Positions 26,976-36,692 are shown, counted from the stretch's first letter. The stretch is DNA of 64,000 nt from Maribacter aquimaris (GCF_014596745.1 NZ_JABTCF010000016.1:1-64000); one strand, 5' to 3'. Program-made: numbers and translations. Notes: generated by a model not told the origin, from the sequence alone.

Positions 26976-29642
26976 ATGAAACATTTAATTCAAAAGCGTA
27001 TAGCGCTCTGCACCGTAGTATTGATATGTTTTAGTTGTAAGGAGCAGACCGGGGAAAATGGGGTGCAGCAGCAAAAAGGGCCGCTTCCCCAAAAGGAATA
27101 TTTAAGCTATGTGGATACGCGTGTAGGTACCGCACCTAGTATTGCGGATGTCACGGTTACCGAAACGGAAGAACCTCTAGGGTATGTGTCTCCAATTTTG
27201 GGGTATCCCTCAGCATTGACCCATTGGACACCCCAAACCGCTAAATGGACAAATCGTGTCATTACGGTGCCCGTGCCTTACTGGTACGATCAGGAAAAAA
27301 TTCAAGGTTTTCGAGGTACGCGATACCCCAATGGTGCTGTTGTTGGCGATTGGGGACCTATGTCTTTAATGCCTATGACGGGTAAAATTAAAATAGATGC
27401 TGATGTACGTGCTTCAAAATTCAGTCACGATTCTGAAGTTGCGAAACCGCATTATTACTCGGTTAAATTGGATGATTACGATATTAAGGCGGAGTTTACG
27501 GCAGCGGCAAAAACGGGATTCTTCCAATTTACGTATCCAGAATCCAAGTCTTCATCCGTCGTATTCGATGGGGTGTATGTTCCTGGATATTATAAGGTGA
27601 TACCCGAAAAAAATGAGATTGAAGGTTATATGGTTATTGCCGGTCATTTCAGAAGTCATTTTGTGGCGAAGTTCAATAAGGGATTCGATAGTTATAATTT
27701 GGATATGCTGCCTAATGTGGTTGATAACGGTTTGGTTCCCAAAGGATTCAATGCAACCTATTACAACAACGATAAGTTGGAAGGTGAACCTGCTGCAGAA
27801 GAGCACTATTCCAAATTGAATTACGAATGGTTGAAAGCCCCTGTCAAAGGAATAAAGGACGATTTCTTTTCGGCCCGTTATACAGGCATCCTTGTAGGGA
27901 GGCACACCGGGGAACATACGTTTACGTTAACCACGGACGATGGTACCCGAATGTATGTCAACGACCAATTGGTCATTGATCAATGGAAGTATCGCGCAGC
28001 GGGAACAGAGTCCTATACCATGGGCCTTACAAAAGGAGAGGCGTATAAAATCCGTATAGAATATTACGATGGTTCAGGAGCTACGTCTATGCAATTCAGA
28101 TGTTCTGAACCCGTGAAAGTGGATCCTAAATTGGGTCCTGAAATGGCCCTTAAAGGAACCGATGCGAAAGCTGTTTATGTGACTTTTGCGACCCAGGACC
28201 AAGAAAAAGTCAGGATGAAAGTGGGTACTTCCTTGATCAGTATAGACCAAGCCAGAGCCAATATGGAGGGGGAGTTTCCCGATTTCGATTTTGACAAGGC
28301 GGTAGCGAAGAGTGCCGGTGTTTGGGAAAAGGAATTGAATATGATCCAGGTGGAAGGTGCTGAGGATGATAAGGCCATTTTTTACACGGCATTGACCAAA
28401 TGTTTCGTAAATCCACGGAATCTGAATGAGGATGGAAAATATTTTAGTCCGTTCGATTTTCAGGTTCACGAGGGCCAGATGTATACCGACCTTTCGATTT
28501 GGGATACGTTTAGATCGCTACATCCGCTTTGGGTTTTGGTAAAACCACAGGAAAGCACTGATATAATCAATGGTATGTTGAATGCATATAAGGAAGGGGG
28601 GTGGCTGCCGAAATGGCCAAATCCATGGTATCGCAGTATTATGATGGGCACCCATGCCGATGCCGTTATTGCTGATGCCTATGTAAAAGGCATACGGGGT
28701 TTTGATACCGATGTGGCCTTTAAGGCGATGCTGAAAAATGCCAATGTAAAAGGAGATCGTGGTTTTTCGGGTAGGGTCGGTATTGAATACTTTAATGAAA
28801 TCGGCTACGTGCCCGCCGATGTTTATGGATTTTACGGTGAACCTGTCGCAAGAACATTGGAGTTCTCTTATGATGATTATTGTATCGCCCAAATGGCCAA
28901 GGCTTTGGGTAAGGAAGGGTATTATGATGATTTTATGCTGCGTTCAAAACGATATATCAATGTTTTGGATACGGAAACTGGTTTGGTCCGTGGTAAAAAA
29001 TTAAATGGGGAATGGCTGCCTCCCTATGATAAAAGTATTAGTGTTTGGGCCCAAGGAACCGCGCATGACACAGAAGTATATTATAAGAACCATACGTTAT
29101 TGGTGCCCCACGATATTCCCGGTTTAGCCGATTTTATGGGAGGCGAAGAAAAGTTGGTAAGTTATCTTGATGGGTTTTTTGAAAAGGATATGTACTATGT
29201 GGGCGACGAATTTTCAATGCACGCCCCCTATATGTACAACAGTTTGGGTCAACCTTGGAAAACACAAAAAGTGGTACGCGATATGTTGGCCAAGTACTTC
29301 TTTAATGATGTAGGGGGGTTACCGGGTAACGATGATTGTGGACAAGTATCCTCATGGTATGTTTTTGGTGCCATGGGCTTTTATCCCGCCTTACCGGGCG
29401 ACCCTATCTATCAACTTTGTAGCCCTGTTTTCAATAAGGTGCAAATGAATGTGGGGAATGGAAAAGTATTCACGATTATTGCCAATAACAACTCCAAGGA
29501 GAATGCCTACATACAATCGGCAACGTTGAATGGTAAACCTTATAACCTAGGTTATATATCCCATGATGCGATTATTGCGGGTAGCGAATTGATTTTCGAG
29601 ATGGGGCCAGAACCAAATACGACATGGGGAATTTCGAAGTAA
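26976..29642 (+). CDS. GH92 alpha-mannosidase lipoprotein with PA14 insert
   Basis: 888 aa. Lipoprotein signal with lipobox CFSC (Cys about residue 22). GH92 opens with YVDTRVGTAPSIADV and WGPMSLMPMTG. Residues about 255-377 are an inserted PA14 module (FSARYTGILVGRHTGEHTFT, TTDDGTRMYVNDQLVIDQW, IEYYDGSGATSMQF), which explains the extra length over usual GH92 (~740 aa). The catalytic domain continues with SIWDTFRSLHPLWVL, GGWLPKWPNPWY, and the base motif PGNDDCGQVSSWYVF (D786, D787). GH92 are calcium-dependent inverting exo-alpha-mannosidases. PA14 modules commonly bind carbohydrate. Last gene of the locus, probably at the cell surface or in the periplasm. Confidence 0.93.
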   Translation: MKHLIQKRIALCTVVLICFSCKEQTGENGVQQQKGPLPQKEYLSYVDTRVGTAPSIADVTVTETEEPLGYVSPILGYPSALTHWTPQTAKWTNRVITVPVPYWYDQEKIQGFRGTRYPNGAVVGDWGPMSLMPMTGKIKIDADVRASKFSHDSEVAKPHYYSVKLDDYDIKAEFTAAAKTGFFQFTYPESKSSSVVFDGVYVPGYYKVIPEKNEIEGYMVIAGHFRSHFVAKFNKGFDSYNLDMLPNVVDNGLVPKGFNATYYNNDKLEGEPAAEEHYSKLNYEWLKAPVKGIKDDFFSARYTGILVGRHTGEHTFTLTTDDGTRMYVNDQLVIDQWKYRAAGTESYTMGLTKGEAYKIRIEYYDGSGATSMQFRCSEPVKVDPKLGPEMALKGTDAKAVYVTFATQDQEKVRMKVGTSLISIDQARANMEGEFPDFDFDKAVAKSAGVWEKELNMIQVEGAEDDKAIFYTALTKCFVNPRNLNEDGKYFSPFDFQVHEGQMYTDLSIWDTFRSLHPLWVLVKPQESTDIINGMLNAYKEGGWLPKWPNPWYRSIMMGTHADAVIADAYVKGIRGFDTDVAFKAMLKNANVKGDRGFSGRVGIEYFNEIGYVPADVYGFYGEPVARTLEFSYDDYCIAQMAKALGKEGYYDDFMLRSKRYINVLDTETGLVRGKKLNGEWLPPYDKSISVWAQGTAHDTEVYYKNHTLLVPHDIPGLADFMGGEEKLVSYLDGFFEKDMYYVGDEFSMHAPYMYNSLGQPWKTQKVVRDMLAKYFFNDVGGLPGNDDCGQVSSWYVFGAMGFYPALPGDPIYQLCSPVFNKVQMNVGNGKVFTIIANNNSKENAYIQSATLNGKPYNLGYISHDAIIAGSELIFEMGPEPNTTWGISK

Positions 29643-30210
29643 TGCATTAAGCGGAAAATTCCAAAAACCAAAAAATCATAAAGGAATAATGCCTTATATT
29701 TTCCACACCCCTGAACGGGGTCCTAAAGAAAGAACGGCCTATTTTTGATTTCGTTTTAAATCAAGTGGTTTCCGCATTGGGCTGGGGAAGCCGTCCAATG
29801 CGGATTTCACTTTAGTGAAAGCGGCCTAAACGGTGAGGAATTACACTTTAGATGTCCAGGGTATTGATTGTTGGTCGACAAGCCAAGGCTACTGCCGACC
29901 TCTCCTAACCAAGATACGTCGCACCTAGGTTGTTCGGTCCTGTTTCTTTTTATTCATCGGCATGTCTATTGTTTTTTAACGGTATTCATGAATGCTATGC
30001 TGCAAAAAAGAACAGAACACGAACTTCGGGATAGTTTATACTTTCTTTTTCCAATTCACACCCAACTTTTGGGATTGATCTGTTTTTGTTTTGATGGAAT
30101 GTGGTGAAAGAAATGGCCGTCTTAGGATTGTGATAGCGATATCGGGAAACTGGGTTTCTTAAATTCTTTGTTGAAAAATAGTACCTTCGACATAGTTAAT
30201 AAAAAATAAA
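29643..30210. other. Intergenic region with two hairpins after GH92
   Basis: A 10-bp stem TCCGCATTGG/CCAATGCGGA (29771-29780 with 29795-29804) is followed at once by the perfect 7-bp hairpin TTTCACTTTAGTGAAA (29805-29820). Neither is followed by a T-run, so they are not standard terminators, but they may end or stabilise the operon mRNA. No credible gene in the remaining sequence. Confidence 0.5.
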
Positions 30211-30501
30211 ATGCCCGAAAGCAATAGGTCCAGCTCTTGGATAGACGTATTGAGTGAATTGGTAGCCGTCTTTTTTAAAAGTATGCGTCTAAGCAAACGA
30301 GGAAGAACCTGGCATCAACACGTGGTACCCCATGAAAAGGGCTGGGCGGTTCGTCGCGAGGGCAACAAACGTATTACGTCTAGCCACCGACGCCAAGATA
30401 CGGCCATTCATAACGCAAAACGATTGGCTCGGAAACACAAGGCCGATGTGATCATCCATAGGGCGGATGGTACCATACGGGACCGTATTGGATATGACTG
30501 A
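30211..30501 (+). CDS. DUF2188 domain protein
   Basis: 96 aa. The second half is a full DUF2188 unit: HQHVVPHEKGWAVRREGNKR, a basic helix DTAIHNAKRLARKHKADV and the end IIHRADGTIRDRIGYD. The first ~38 residues (SWIDVLSELVAVFFKSMRL) add an amphipathic or weakly hydrophobic helix not usual in the family. DUF2188 proteins are small, basic and of unknown function, often near stress or mobile genes. Strong net positive charge. Stands alone and converges on the following lipoprotein gene, with a shared hairpin between them. Confidence 0.85.
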   Translation: MPESNRSSSWIDVLSELVAVFFKSMRLSKRGRTWHQHVVPHEKGWAVRREGNKRITSSHRRQDTAIHNAKRLARKHKADVIIHRADGTIRDRIGYD

Positions 30502-30638
30502 TTCCTATTGCTGACAAATGGATTGCTTTTCCCTTCATGTCTCGTGATCGCAATGACACTCCAACTGCTTTTTAAAAAGGGACTTTCCTCTTTTTTGTAT
30601 CTGACGGGTATCACAAGGTTTACCTTATTTATAAACAT

Positions 30639-30682
30639 AAAAAAAGGCTCGGATTTCTTATTTGAAAATCCAAGCCTTTTTT
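30639..30682. terminator. Bidirectional terminator
   Basis: AAAAAAGGCTCGGATTT pairs with AAAATCCAAGCCTTTTTT around an ~8-nt loop, with A- and T-runs on the two sides. It sits between the convergent DUF2188 gene and the minus-strand lipoprotein gene and can serve both. Confidence 0.85.
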
Positions 30683-30709
30683 CGTTTTCACGAAGTTCTG
30701 AAGGGCCTC

Positions 30710-31474
30710 TTATTCTACATAGGTAAATGTAGTGGTAAAGGTATCTTGCTCTTCGTAATCTGAAGAAACGGCGGTTACCGTTGCAGAGGTTGGATAATTA
30801 TCTTCATCATATACATAATTGGCGTTTATGGTATAAACAATTTCACCTTCCTCATCTTTATAAACGATCTGTGATAGGTTATTTACTGGAAAAAGCAATC
30901 GCGCTTGAACAATTTCAGGTAATTGTGGGTTAATACTGAAATTCAACTGAACACCATCTAGGACATCGATAAGACCACCGGCCTTTAATGTATAATAAAA
31001 AGGGTTAGGGGCATCATCATAGACCAATTCGGCCGTGTACAGTTTTGTTACGTAGTCATCGGTATTGTAATCATATTCTTCCTCACGAAATTCAAGTAGT
31101 TTAGGGTTTCCGTTTTCATCATACTCAAGCACATCCCCAGTTTCAAAAGCATCGTAAGGGGATTCATAAAGCTCTTCCATGTTAAAGGTATCGCCTCCAC
31201 CGGAGATATTTGTCAATTCACTATTCTCATAAACGAAAATACTGGTATCCTCTCCTGTGGTAATGGTGTTCAGAGAACCATTGGTGTTATAGGATAACAC
31301 GATATTTTCATTCTCATCGGAATCCTGTGCGGAAACAAGCGACATCGATTTTATTAATTTTTGCTCAATATTGCCATTAGCTTCTTCAAAGTCATCGGAA
31401 GCCGAGTCGTCACTGCAACTTAATGCGAGCATTGAAGCACAACAAAGAGTTAAGGAATACATTGTTTTTCTCAT
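30710..31474 (-). CDS. Hypothetical acidic lipoprotein
   Basis: 254 aa. Signal MRKTMYSLTLCCASMLALSC with lipobox LALSC, followed by a very acidic linker SDDSASDDFEEANG; such acidic +2 regions are the export signal for surface lipoproteins in Bacteroidota. The rest consists of short beta segments of RHS/YD-like type (NIVLSYNTNGSLNTITTGED, FVYENSELTNISGG, VLEYDENGNPKLLEF, YTINANYVYDEDNYP). Likely a surface-exposed beta-rich protein; no enzyme motif seen. Confidence 0.7.
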   Translation of the reverse strand: MRKTMYSLTLCCASMLALSCSDDSASDDFEEANGNIEQKLIKSMSLVSAQDSDENENIVLSYNTNGSLNTITTGEDTSIFVYENSELTNISGGGDTFNMEELYESPYDAFETGDVLEYDENGNPKLLEFREEEYDYNTDDYVTKLYTAELVYDDAPNPFYYTLKAGGLIDVLDGVQLNFSINPQLPEIVQARLLFPVNNLSQIVYKDEEGEIVYTINANYVYDEDNYPTSATVTAVSSDYEEQDTFTTTFTYVE

Positions 31475-31958
31475 AATGATTAAAATTTATTTGTTTGCGT
31501 TGTTGGGTATTATTGAAGTTTTTCCGGCTCTATCAAATCTATGGATTTGATTATCATTTCTTTATCTTATAAAGTACTGATAGTGCCGTAATTTTCTTTC
31601 AATACTTGTTCCGTTTTTTATGGGGTATGAACGCTGGAAAGGGCCTTTTTATTTTGTCCTTTTTATGAATTTTCATGGTAAAAACTGAAGTGAGGTTTTT
31701 TAAAAATAACCTTATGGAATTTTATTTATTTTGCGATTTATTTTATTGGATAGTCTTACAGGTAGTTACAGATAATCAATAGGGATAATGTTGTGAAATT
31801 AGTGAGGGATCAGTACCTTTTCCATAGCATAAAACAAATGAAAAACAATAGGATTAAATTAGGCCGAGTATACTAACAATGGGATAAACTTGTTTTATCC
31901 TAAGTAATATTATAATACATATATAATCGATAGACATAACCAATTAAACGACCTTTTT
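31475..31958. other. Intergenic region, AT-rich
   Basis: Holds the divergent promoters of the lipoprotein (minus) and the 4-TM protein (plus). The only structure seen is a small hairpin GGATAAA/TTTATCC near 31882-31900. No gene is supported. Confidence 0.4.
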
Positions 31959-32375
31959 ATGAAAGAAAAACTAAAAGTCCTTAAAATTTTACATATCGCC
32001 CTTTGTGTGGGGATGGTGCTTGCCTATCTGTATATAGGCAATCTTACTTCGCTCGACTTTTTAACATTTCCCGAATTGGATACGGAGGTGATGGTGTATT
32101 TATGCATTCCCATTGCGGCTATTTTTCTGGGGAATTTTCTTTTTCGGTCCCAATTGGATAAGATAGACCACAAAAAGAGTTTGGAGGAAAAAATACCATT
32201 TTATCAAGGTGCATCCTTGGTACGATGGGCCATTTTGGAGGGTGCGGCCTTAATTATCCTATTCATGAAGGCCGATCTAGTGATCCTTGGTATTTTCATT
32301 ATTGCATATATGATTTTCCTGCATCCAACTGAAGCACGGATAAAACAAGACCTTAAGCATACTACGGTGAGGTAA
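31959..32375 (+). CDS. Hypothetical 4-TM membrane protein
   Basis: 138 aa with four hydrophobic segments: about 8-28 (ILHIALCVGMVLAYLYIG), 45-62 (VMVYLCIPIAAIFLGNFLF), 87-105 (ASLVRWAILEGAALIILF) and 108-125 (LVILGIFIIAYMIFL). A charged loop lies between TM2 and TM3 (RSQLDKIDHKKSLEEK), and the C-terminus is basic. This is the layout of a small conserved flavobacterial inner-membrane family; no function is recognised. Confidence 0.7.
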   Translation: MKEKLKVLKILHIALCVGMVLAYLYIGNLTSLDFLTFPELDTEVMVYLCIPIAAIFLGNFLFRSQLDKIDHKKSLEEKIPFYQGASLVRWAILEGAALIILFMKADLVILGIFIIAYMIFLHPTEARIKQDLKHTTVR

Positions 32376-32432
32376 AACCCTAGCGATGGGGATCATTTAA
32401 TAATACATACTTCGTACAGGGCCATAACTTGA

Positions 32433-33266
32433 CTATTCAACACCTTCCAAAGACAGCATTTTTTCGGCATATCGGGCGCCTAATTGGCGAACGCCCTCCG
32501 AATTGAAATGTACATGGTCTTCCCTCACAGGGCAACCTTCAGAAGAAATCACATGGGCTGTAGGTATTGTTTCAGGCAAGGTGTTCATGATAGGGTTCAT
32601 ACTGGCGCAGACACCGTTTTGGTCTTCACCGACAACCTCGCCGGCCAATAAGGGTACCTCTTCGGCAGTAAGCCCTAAATCAGCCAACATATTGTTATAT
32701 ACTTTTTGAACATAATTTGGCCATTGGTGATTGTCCTTATTTGTTTCACCCTGATGCAGGAGAATGCCTTTGATAACGCCATCTTTTTGGGCTTTTTTGG
32801 CCATTGTTATAAGACGTTCATATGGGTTTCCACCATAGGCGGCGATCTTATCGGTAAACCAGGCTTCCTTATAGGTCTCCGTATAATCCTCGTAAATAGC
32901 CTTATCGAATAAGCGAATATCACATCCGCCAATGGCAACATTGATTACCCCTACCGAAATACTATCCGGTAGTTTTTTAATCATGGTACGCCCAAAGTAA
33001 TCGGCAGGGGAGAGTCCCGTCCAGCATTGGCTCAATGGGGGCACTGCGGTGTACCAAAACCCTTTTTGCTTGCCGACATCCGGACAGTCGGTAGCAGGCA
33101 TTACCTTAAAACGACTGCTTACGATGAGGTCTTGGGGCTCTATCGTAGCAGAGCCTTCCATATTTGATTGCCCAAAGCATAGGTAAACATGGAGATTGGG
33201 GTCTTGGGAAAAGACTTTTATGGTAGTCATGATCAATATCAAAAAAGGGAGTACAGGTGTTTTCAT
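32433..33266 (-). CDS. Sialate O-acetylesterase/CE6-like SGNH hydrolase
   Basis: 277 aa with a signal peptide (MKTPVLPFLILIMTTIKVFS, then QDP). Block I with the catalytic Ser is LCFGQSNMEG, block III is GILLHQGETN, and the final motif EDHVHFNSEG carries the Asp-x-x-His pair. This is the SASA/CE6 (DUF303) family that removes O-acetyl groups from xylan, sialic acids or other glycans. Secreted. It has no carbohydrate-enzyme partner directly adjacent, but sits between two sugar-use loci whose glycans could be acetylated. Confidence 0.87.
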   Translation of the reverse strand: MKTPVLPFLILIMTTIKVFSQDPNLHVYLCFGQSNMEGSATIEPQDLIVSSRFKVMPATDCPDVGKQKGFWYTAVPPLSQCWTGLSPADYFGRTMIKKLPDSISVGVINVAIGGCDIRLFDKAIYEDYTETYKEAWFTDKIAAYGGNPYERLITMAKKAQKDGVIKGILLHQGETNKDNHQWPNYVQKVYNNMLADLGLTAEEVPLLAGEVVGEDQNGVCASMNPIMNTLPETIPTAHVISSEGCPVREDHVHFNSEGVRQLGARYAEKMLSLEGVE

Positions 33267-33872
33267 TCCTTAATTTCTTTGTACAAAAGGGATTATTAAA
33301 GCTGCTTTCTACATATAACAAAATACAGGGCAAAGCAGCTGATAATCAAAAGTAAGAAAAGTAACCGATTGTTTTTTTGCCAAACCAACCCAACCAAGGC
33401 TTTATTTTTTCTTTCCATAATTTGACGATTGGAATAATGAAGGGCATTACCCGCGGGATATTAATGCGACGATAGCGTTGATCCTCCTTGCCTTCCGCAT
33501 TCTTACCCTACATGTATACAGGGAGGATAAGGTTTGTATCACACCGGTTCAGGGAAGCCAATCACGGCACAAGGAAGATGTGAGACAGGCGTAAATCTTG
33601 ATAATCAACAGAAAACCAGTGTGATCGACTAACCTTCCAGCATTAATAAAAAGGGTAGGCTAGGGTTTACGAAAAATCGAATAAAAGCTTTTATTCAGAA
33701 ACACGTGGGTTGTCCTAGGGGAAAATAGAAGGTTTAATATGGATTGGAGTAACTTTTATTTCCTATCTTTTTCGTCGTTTATTGGTGCTAATTAATTTCC
33801 AAGGACTTTTGAGAATTGCTATTTCATCCATAGTTATCCCCAAGTATTGGAGAGATAAATAATACAAATGAT
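33267..33872. other. Intergenic region with inverted repeats
   Basis: Two inverted pairs are visible: ATCCTCC (33481) with GGAGGAT (33522), and TCACACCGGTT (33539-33549) with AACCAGTGTGA (33614-33624), 10 of 11 matching. They could be regulatory or remnants of an element; no ORF of interest lies across them. Confidence 0.4.
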
Positions 33873-34976
33873 ATGGCCAAAGTACAAGAACCATCCAACA
33901 ATCGACTTCTTTCCCTTGATTTTTATCGGGGGGTAACGATGTTTTTGCTCATAGCGGAGTTCTCTCACCTGTTTACATATATGGTGGCTCCCGAATTTGA
34001 AGGAACTATTATACACGCGTTAGGGGAACAGTTTCATCATATGGAATGGGAAGGTATGCATTTTTGGGACCTGATCCAGCCATTTTTTATGTTCATAGTA
34101 GGGGTTGCCATGCCATTGTCATTCCATAAAAGAATTGCCAGGGGTGAAACCTACAATCAAGTTTTTAAACACGCCCTAAAAAGGGCATTTTTAATGTTGG
34201 TGTTGGGTTGGGCCTTATACTGTATAGATCCTGGGAAAATCGTCTTTAGGTTCCAAAACGTACTTGCCCAGCTTTCGGTGACCTATATTTTGGCATTTAT
34301 CATATTAAAAAGGCCCGTAGCTGTTCAAATCGCTTTTTCTGTTTTTCTGATTCTTATTTCAGAGTCCCTTTACAGGCTTTTCCCTTTGGAAGGCTTTAAT
34401 CATGCATTTCTCCCCGGCGAAAACTTTGGTGCTTGGTTCAATATCCTTATTTCAGGGAAGGAAGATGGCGGCCATTGGGCAATGTTCAATGCCATACCTA
34501 CTGCAGCCCATACGATTTGGGGTGTTTTAGCAGGCCAATTGATGATGGGTAATAAGACCGATAAGGGAAAGTTACAGATTCTTGTGGTAACGGGTCTTTT
34601 AGGACTGATAATAGGATTTGGCCTAAGCCCAATTACCCCAATCATCAAACGTATCTCAACAAGTACGTTTGTCTTTGCCAGTGGTGGATGGTCAATCCTA
34701 GCACTCGCCTTAAGTTATTGGTTGATCGATATGAGGAAGTATCAGAAAGGGGTCCTGTTTTTCGCGATTGTTGGAATGAACCCATTATTTATCTATCTCT
34801 TTGCCCATGTGGGCGGGGCAGATTTAATCAGGAAAATCGTACTCCCCTTTTCAAATGCCATTTTCGCAGGGATGGGGGAGGTATATGCCATGCTCATCTT
34901 AAGCATTATTGTACTTTTCTTCCTTTGGTATCTTTGTTATTGGTTATACAAAAAGAGGATTTACATCAAGATATAA
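33873..34976 (+). CDS. HGSNAT/DUF5009-like membrane acyltransferase A
   Basis: 367 aa, about 10 TM segments. The family start RLLSLDFYRGVTMFLLIAEF and the loop HMEWEGMHFWDLIQPFFMFIVG with its conserved His/Asp correspond to the heparan-alpha-glucosaminide N-acetyltransferase/DUF5009 group, in which a luminal or periplasmic glucosamine is acetylated using cytoplasmic acetyl-CoA. The human enzyme uses an active His in the equivalent N-terminal loop. Inner membrane. A paralogue lies at 44605. Bacterial substrates are not established. Confidence 0.85.
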   Translation: MAKVQEPSNNRLLSLDFYRGVTMFLLIAEFSHLFTYMVAPEFEGTIIHALGEQFHHMEWEGMHFWDLIQPFFMFIVGVAMPLSFHKRIARGETYNQVFKHALKRAFLMLVLGWALYCIDPGKIVFRFQNVLAQLSVTYILAFIILKRPVAVQIAFSVFLILISESLYRLFPLEGFNHAFLPGENFGAWFNILISGKEDGGHWAMFNAIPTAAHTIWGVLAGQLMMGNKTDKGKLQILVVTGLLGLIIGFGLSPITPIIKRISTSTFVFASGGWSILALALSYWLIDMRKYQKGVLFFAIVGMNPLFIYLFAHVGGADLIRKIVLPFSNAIFAGMGEVYAMLILSIIVLFFLWYLCYWLYKKRIYIKI

Positions 34977-35431
34977 ATAATCGAACTGTTGGAATCCGCA
35001 GTATCAAAACGGATAGTGAACAATGGATGTTTCCCAAATGTCTGCTGCCTTAAAAGGGTTGTACCTTGAATATGGCAATGGTTTTTTATTGCAGTCCTTT
35101 AAGCATACTAAATCGTTCCACTCGATTATTTGGGGTATAAACCCCTAAATTTCGTTGAAACTACAACGCCCTTTTGTTTTATCGGATAAAATCTGGTTTT
35201 AGTCCAAAACCAAAACGCATATGATAATTCACCTGTAATATTGCCACTCCAAATTAAAATTTACAGCTGATGCGAACGAGGATTAATTATGTTGAGATAG
35301 GAAGGTTTTTGATTTGTTTGGGACTTTCATGGATCGCTTGGATGGGGATGTACCATACCGGTTCCATTTTTTAGTCCATACAAGACAACAAAGACCTGAA
35401 ACCACTGTGAGGGACATGCTTCAAAAAGGTC
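34977..35431. other. Intergenic region, no confident gene
   Basis: A 34-codon ORF at 35270-35374 (+) would encode a short hydrophobic peptide (core IGRFLICLGLSWIAWMGMY), a possible microprotein but without further support. Remainder AT-rich and featureless. Confidence 0.35.
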
Positions 35432-36187
35432 TTATTTCACCAAGATCATAATTGCACCCAGGGCAGTTAGCACGAGAATCATTTTGCGGTAAAAATCCTC
35501 TTTGATGATTTTCACCAAACGTACTCCGACAAAAAGTCCAAGGAAGATGGCAGGCGCCAATTTTAGGTTGATCATCAAGGTTTCTGCGGTAATGGTACCC
35601 CAAGCCCAAATATGAAAGGGGAGTTTAAAGAGGTTGATGATCAGGAACAACCAAGCAGCGGTACCGATAAATTCATTCTTGGGCAACCGCATGGCCAAAA
35701 AGAAAATATTGCTGAAGGCCCCGGCCAAATTACCGATCATGGTGGTAATGCCCGCGAGGATACCAATAAATCCGGCAAAGGACCAATGTGAGGGAACATT
35801 CTTGGTTTTTTTTCGGTCCCACCAATACATCATCGCCACACTCCCGAGAATAATGAAGGCCATCCCGATCTTAAAGGTTTTTTCATCGAGGTCCATACCA
35901 ATATAGACCCCGATCAATATTCCCACGAGAATCCATGGTAAAAACCGTATGATATACGACCATTGGGTATGTCTGTTGTAATAGACGACGGCAAAGATAT
36001 CGGCCAAGATAAGCAGTGGAACTACCAGTCCGGTTGATTCCTTGGCCCCAAAGGCCAAAGCCATTAGGGTCACGTTGATAATGGCCACGCCCTTGATTCC
36101 TGCCTTGGAAATTCCGACCACAAAAGTCGCAGCCAATGCCATGATCCATGCCATTGTTGAAATATCCGGTTGTATTGATAAAATCAC
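35432..36187 (-). CDS. TSUP family transporter (TauE/SafE-like)
   Basis: 251 aa with about 8 TM segments. Two halves carry the family motif: AATFVVGISKAGIKGVAIINV near 17-37, and FAGFIGILAGITTMIGNLAGAFSNIFFL near 135-165, each with the conserved glycine-rich break in the helix. TSUP proteins export or import small organic acids and sulfonates such as sulfite or sulfoacetate. The ligand here is unknown and no sulfur genes are adjacent. Confidence 0.9.
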   Translation of the reverse strand: MILSIQPDISTMAWIMALAATFVVGISKAGIKGVAIINVTLMALAFGAKESTGLVVPLLILADIFAVVYYNRHTQWSYIIRFLPWILVGILIGVYIGMDLDEKTFKIGMAFIILGSVAMMYWWDRKKTKNVPSHWSFAGFIGILAGITTMIGNLAGAFSNIFFLAMRLPKNEFIGTAAWLFLIINLFKLPFHIWAWGTITAETLMINLKLAPAIFLGLFVGVRLVKIIKEDFYRKMILVLTALGAIMILVK

Positions 36188-36692
36188 AGTAGTTGTTTAA
36201 CGAACAAAAGGCAAATGTATCCTAAAAAATTATATCTTTAGGGTTTAATTAATAAGCCACCTTTTGCAATTAAGTACACTCGATTCTATTTTTAATATCG
36301 TATTCTTCTCATTTATTTTAGGAATCAGAGTTTGTGTGTCAAAAAAGGATGCGCATGGATTCTTCCAAATGTTCCCGTTCCAGAAAAAATCTGCCTTAAT
36401 GATTAGGGGGAATTTCGATGGCTCTAATGACCAGCCCCAGAAATATCCAGAATTTGAAAACCGATTTTGTACGCTGCAACAGATCATACGAAAAATGAGG
36501 TTTATGGTGTCTACGAATTACAGAATAATAAGTGATATTTGTTTTCTCCAAACCTTGGTGGAAATACGTTTGGATCGCGGACCAAATCATTTAAAAAGCT
36601 TTTGTTGAATAAATTCTAAAACAGGAAGGGGAATTGAACGAATCAATAGGGAAGAAGTGTTGAAGTAATTGAATTGAAACAAATATTAAAAT
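36188..36692. other. Intergenic region before the ROK-kinase operon
   Basis: AT-rich region that must hold the promoters for the divergent TSUP gene and the ROK operon. A 114-codon frame at 36264-36608 has poor, shadow-like composition and is not called. No copy of the CTAAACCGNTTTAG operator is present here, so this operon is under different control. Confidence 0.4.

Noticed and set aside
29868-30107. 79-codon plus-strand ORF after the GH92 gene
   Set aside because: Cys/Phe/His-rich shadow-like composition, no leader, no family.
36264-36608. 114-codon plus-strand ORF before the ROK gene
   Set aside because: Poor codon pattern and no recognisable domain; overlaps equally long frames on the other strand.
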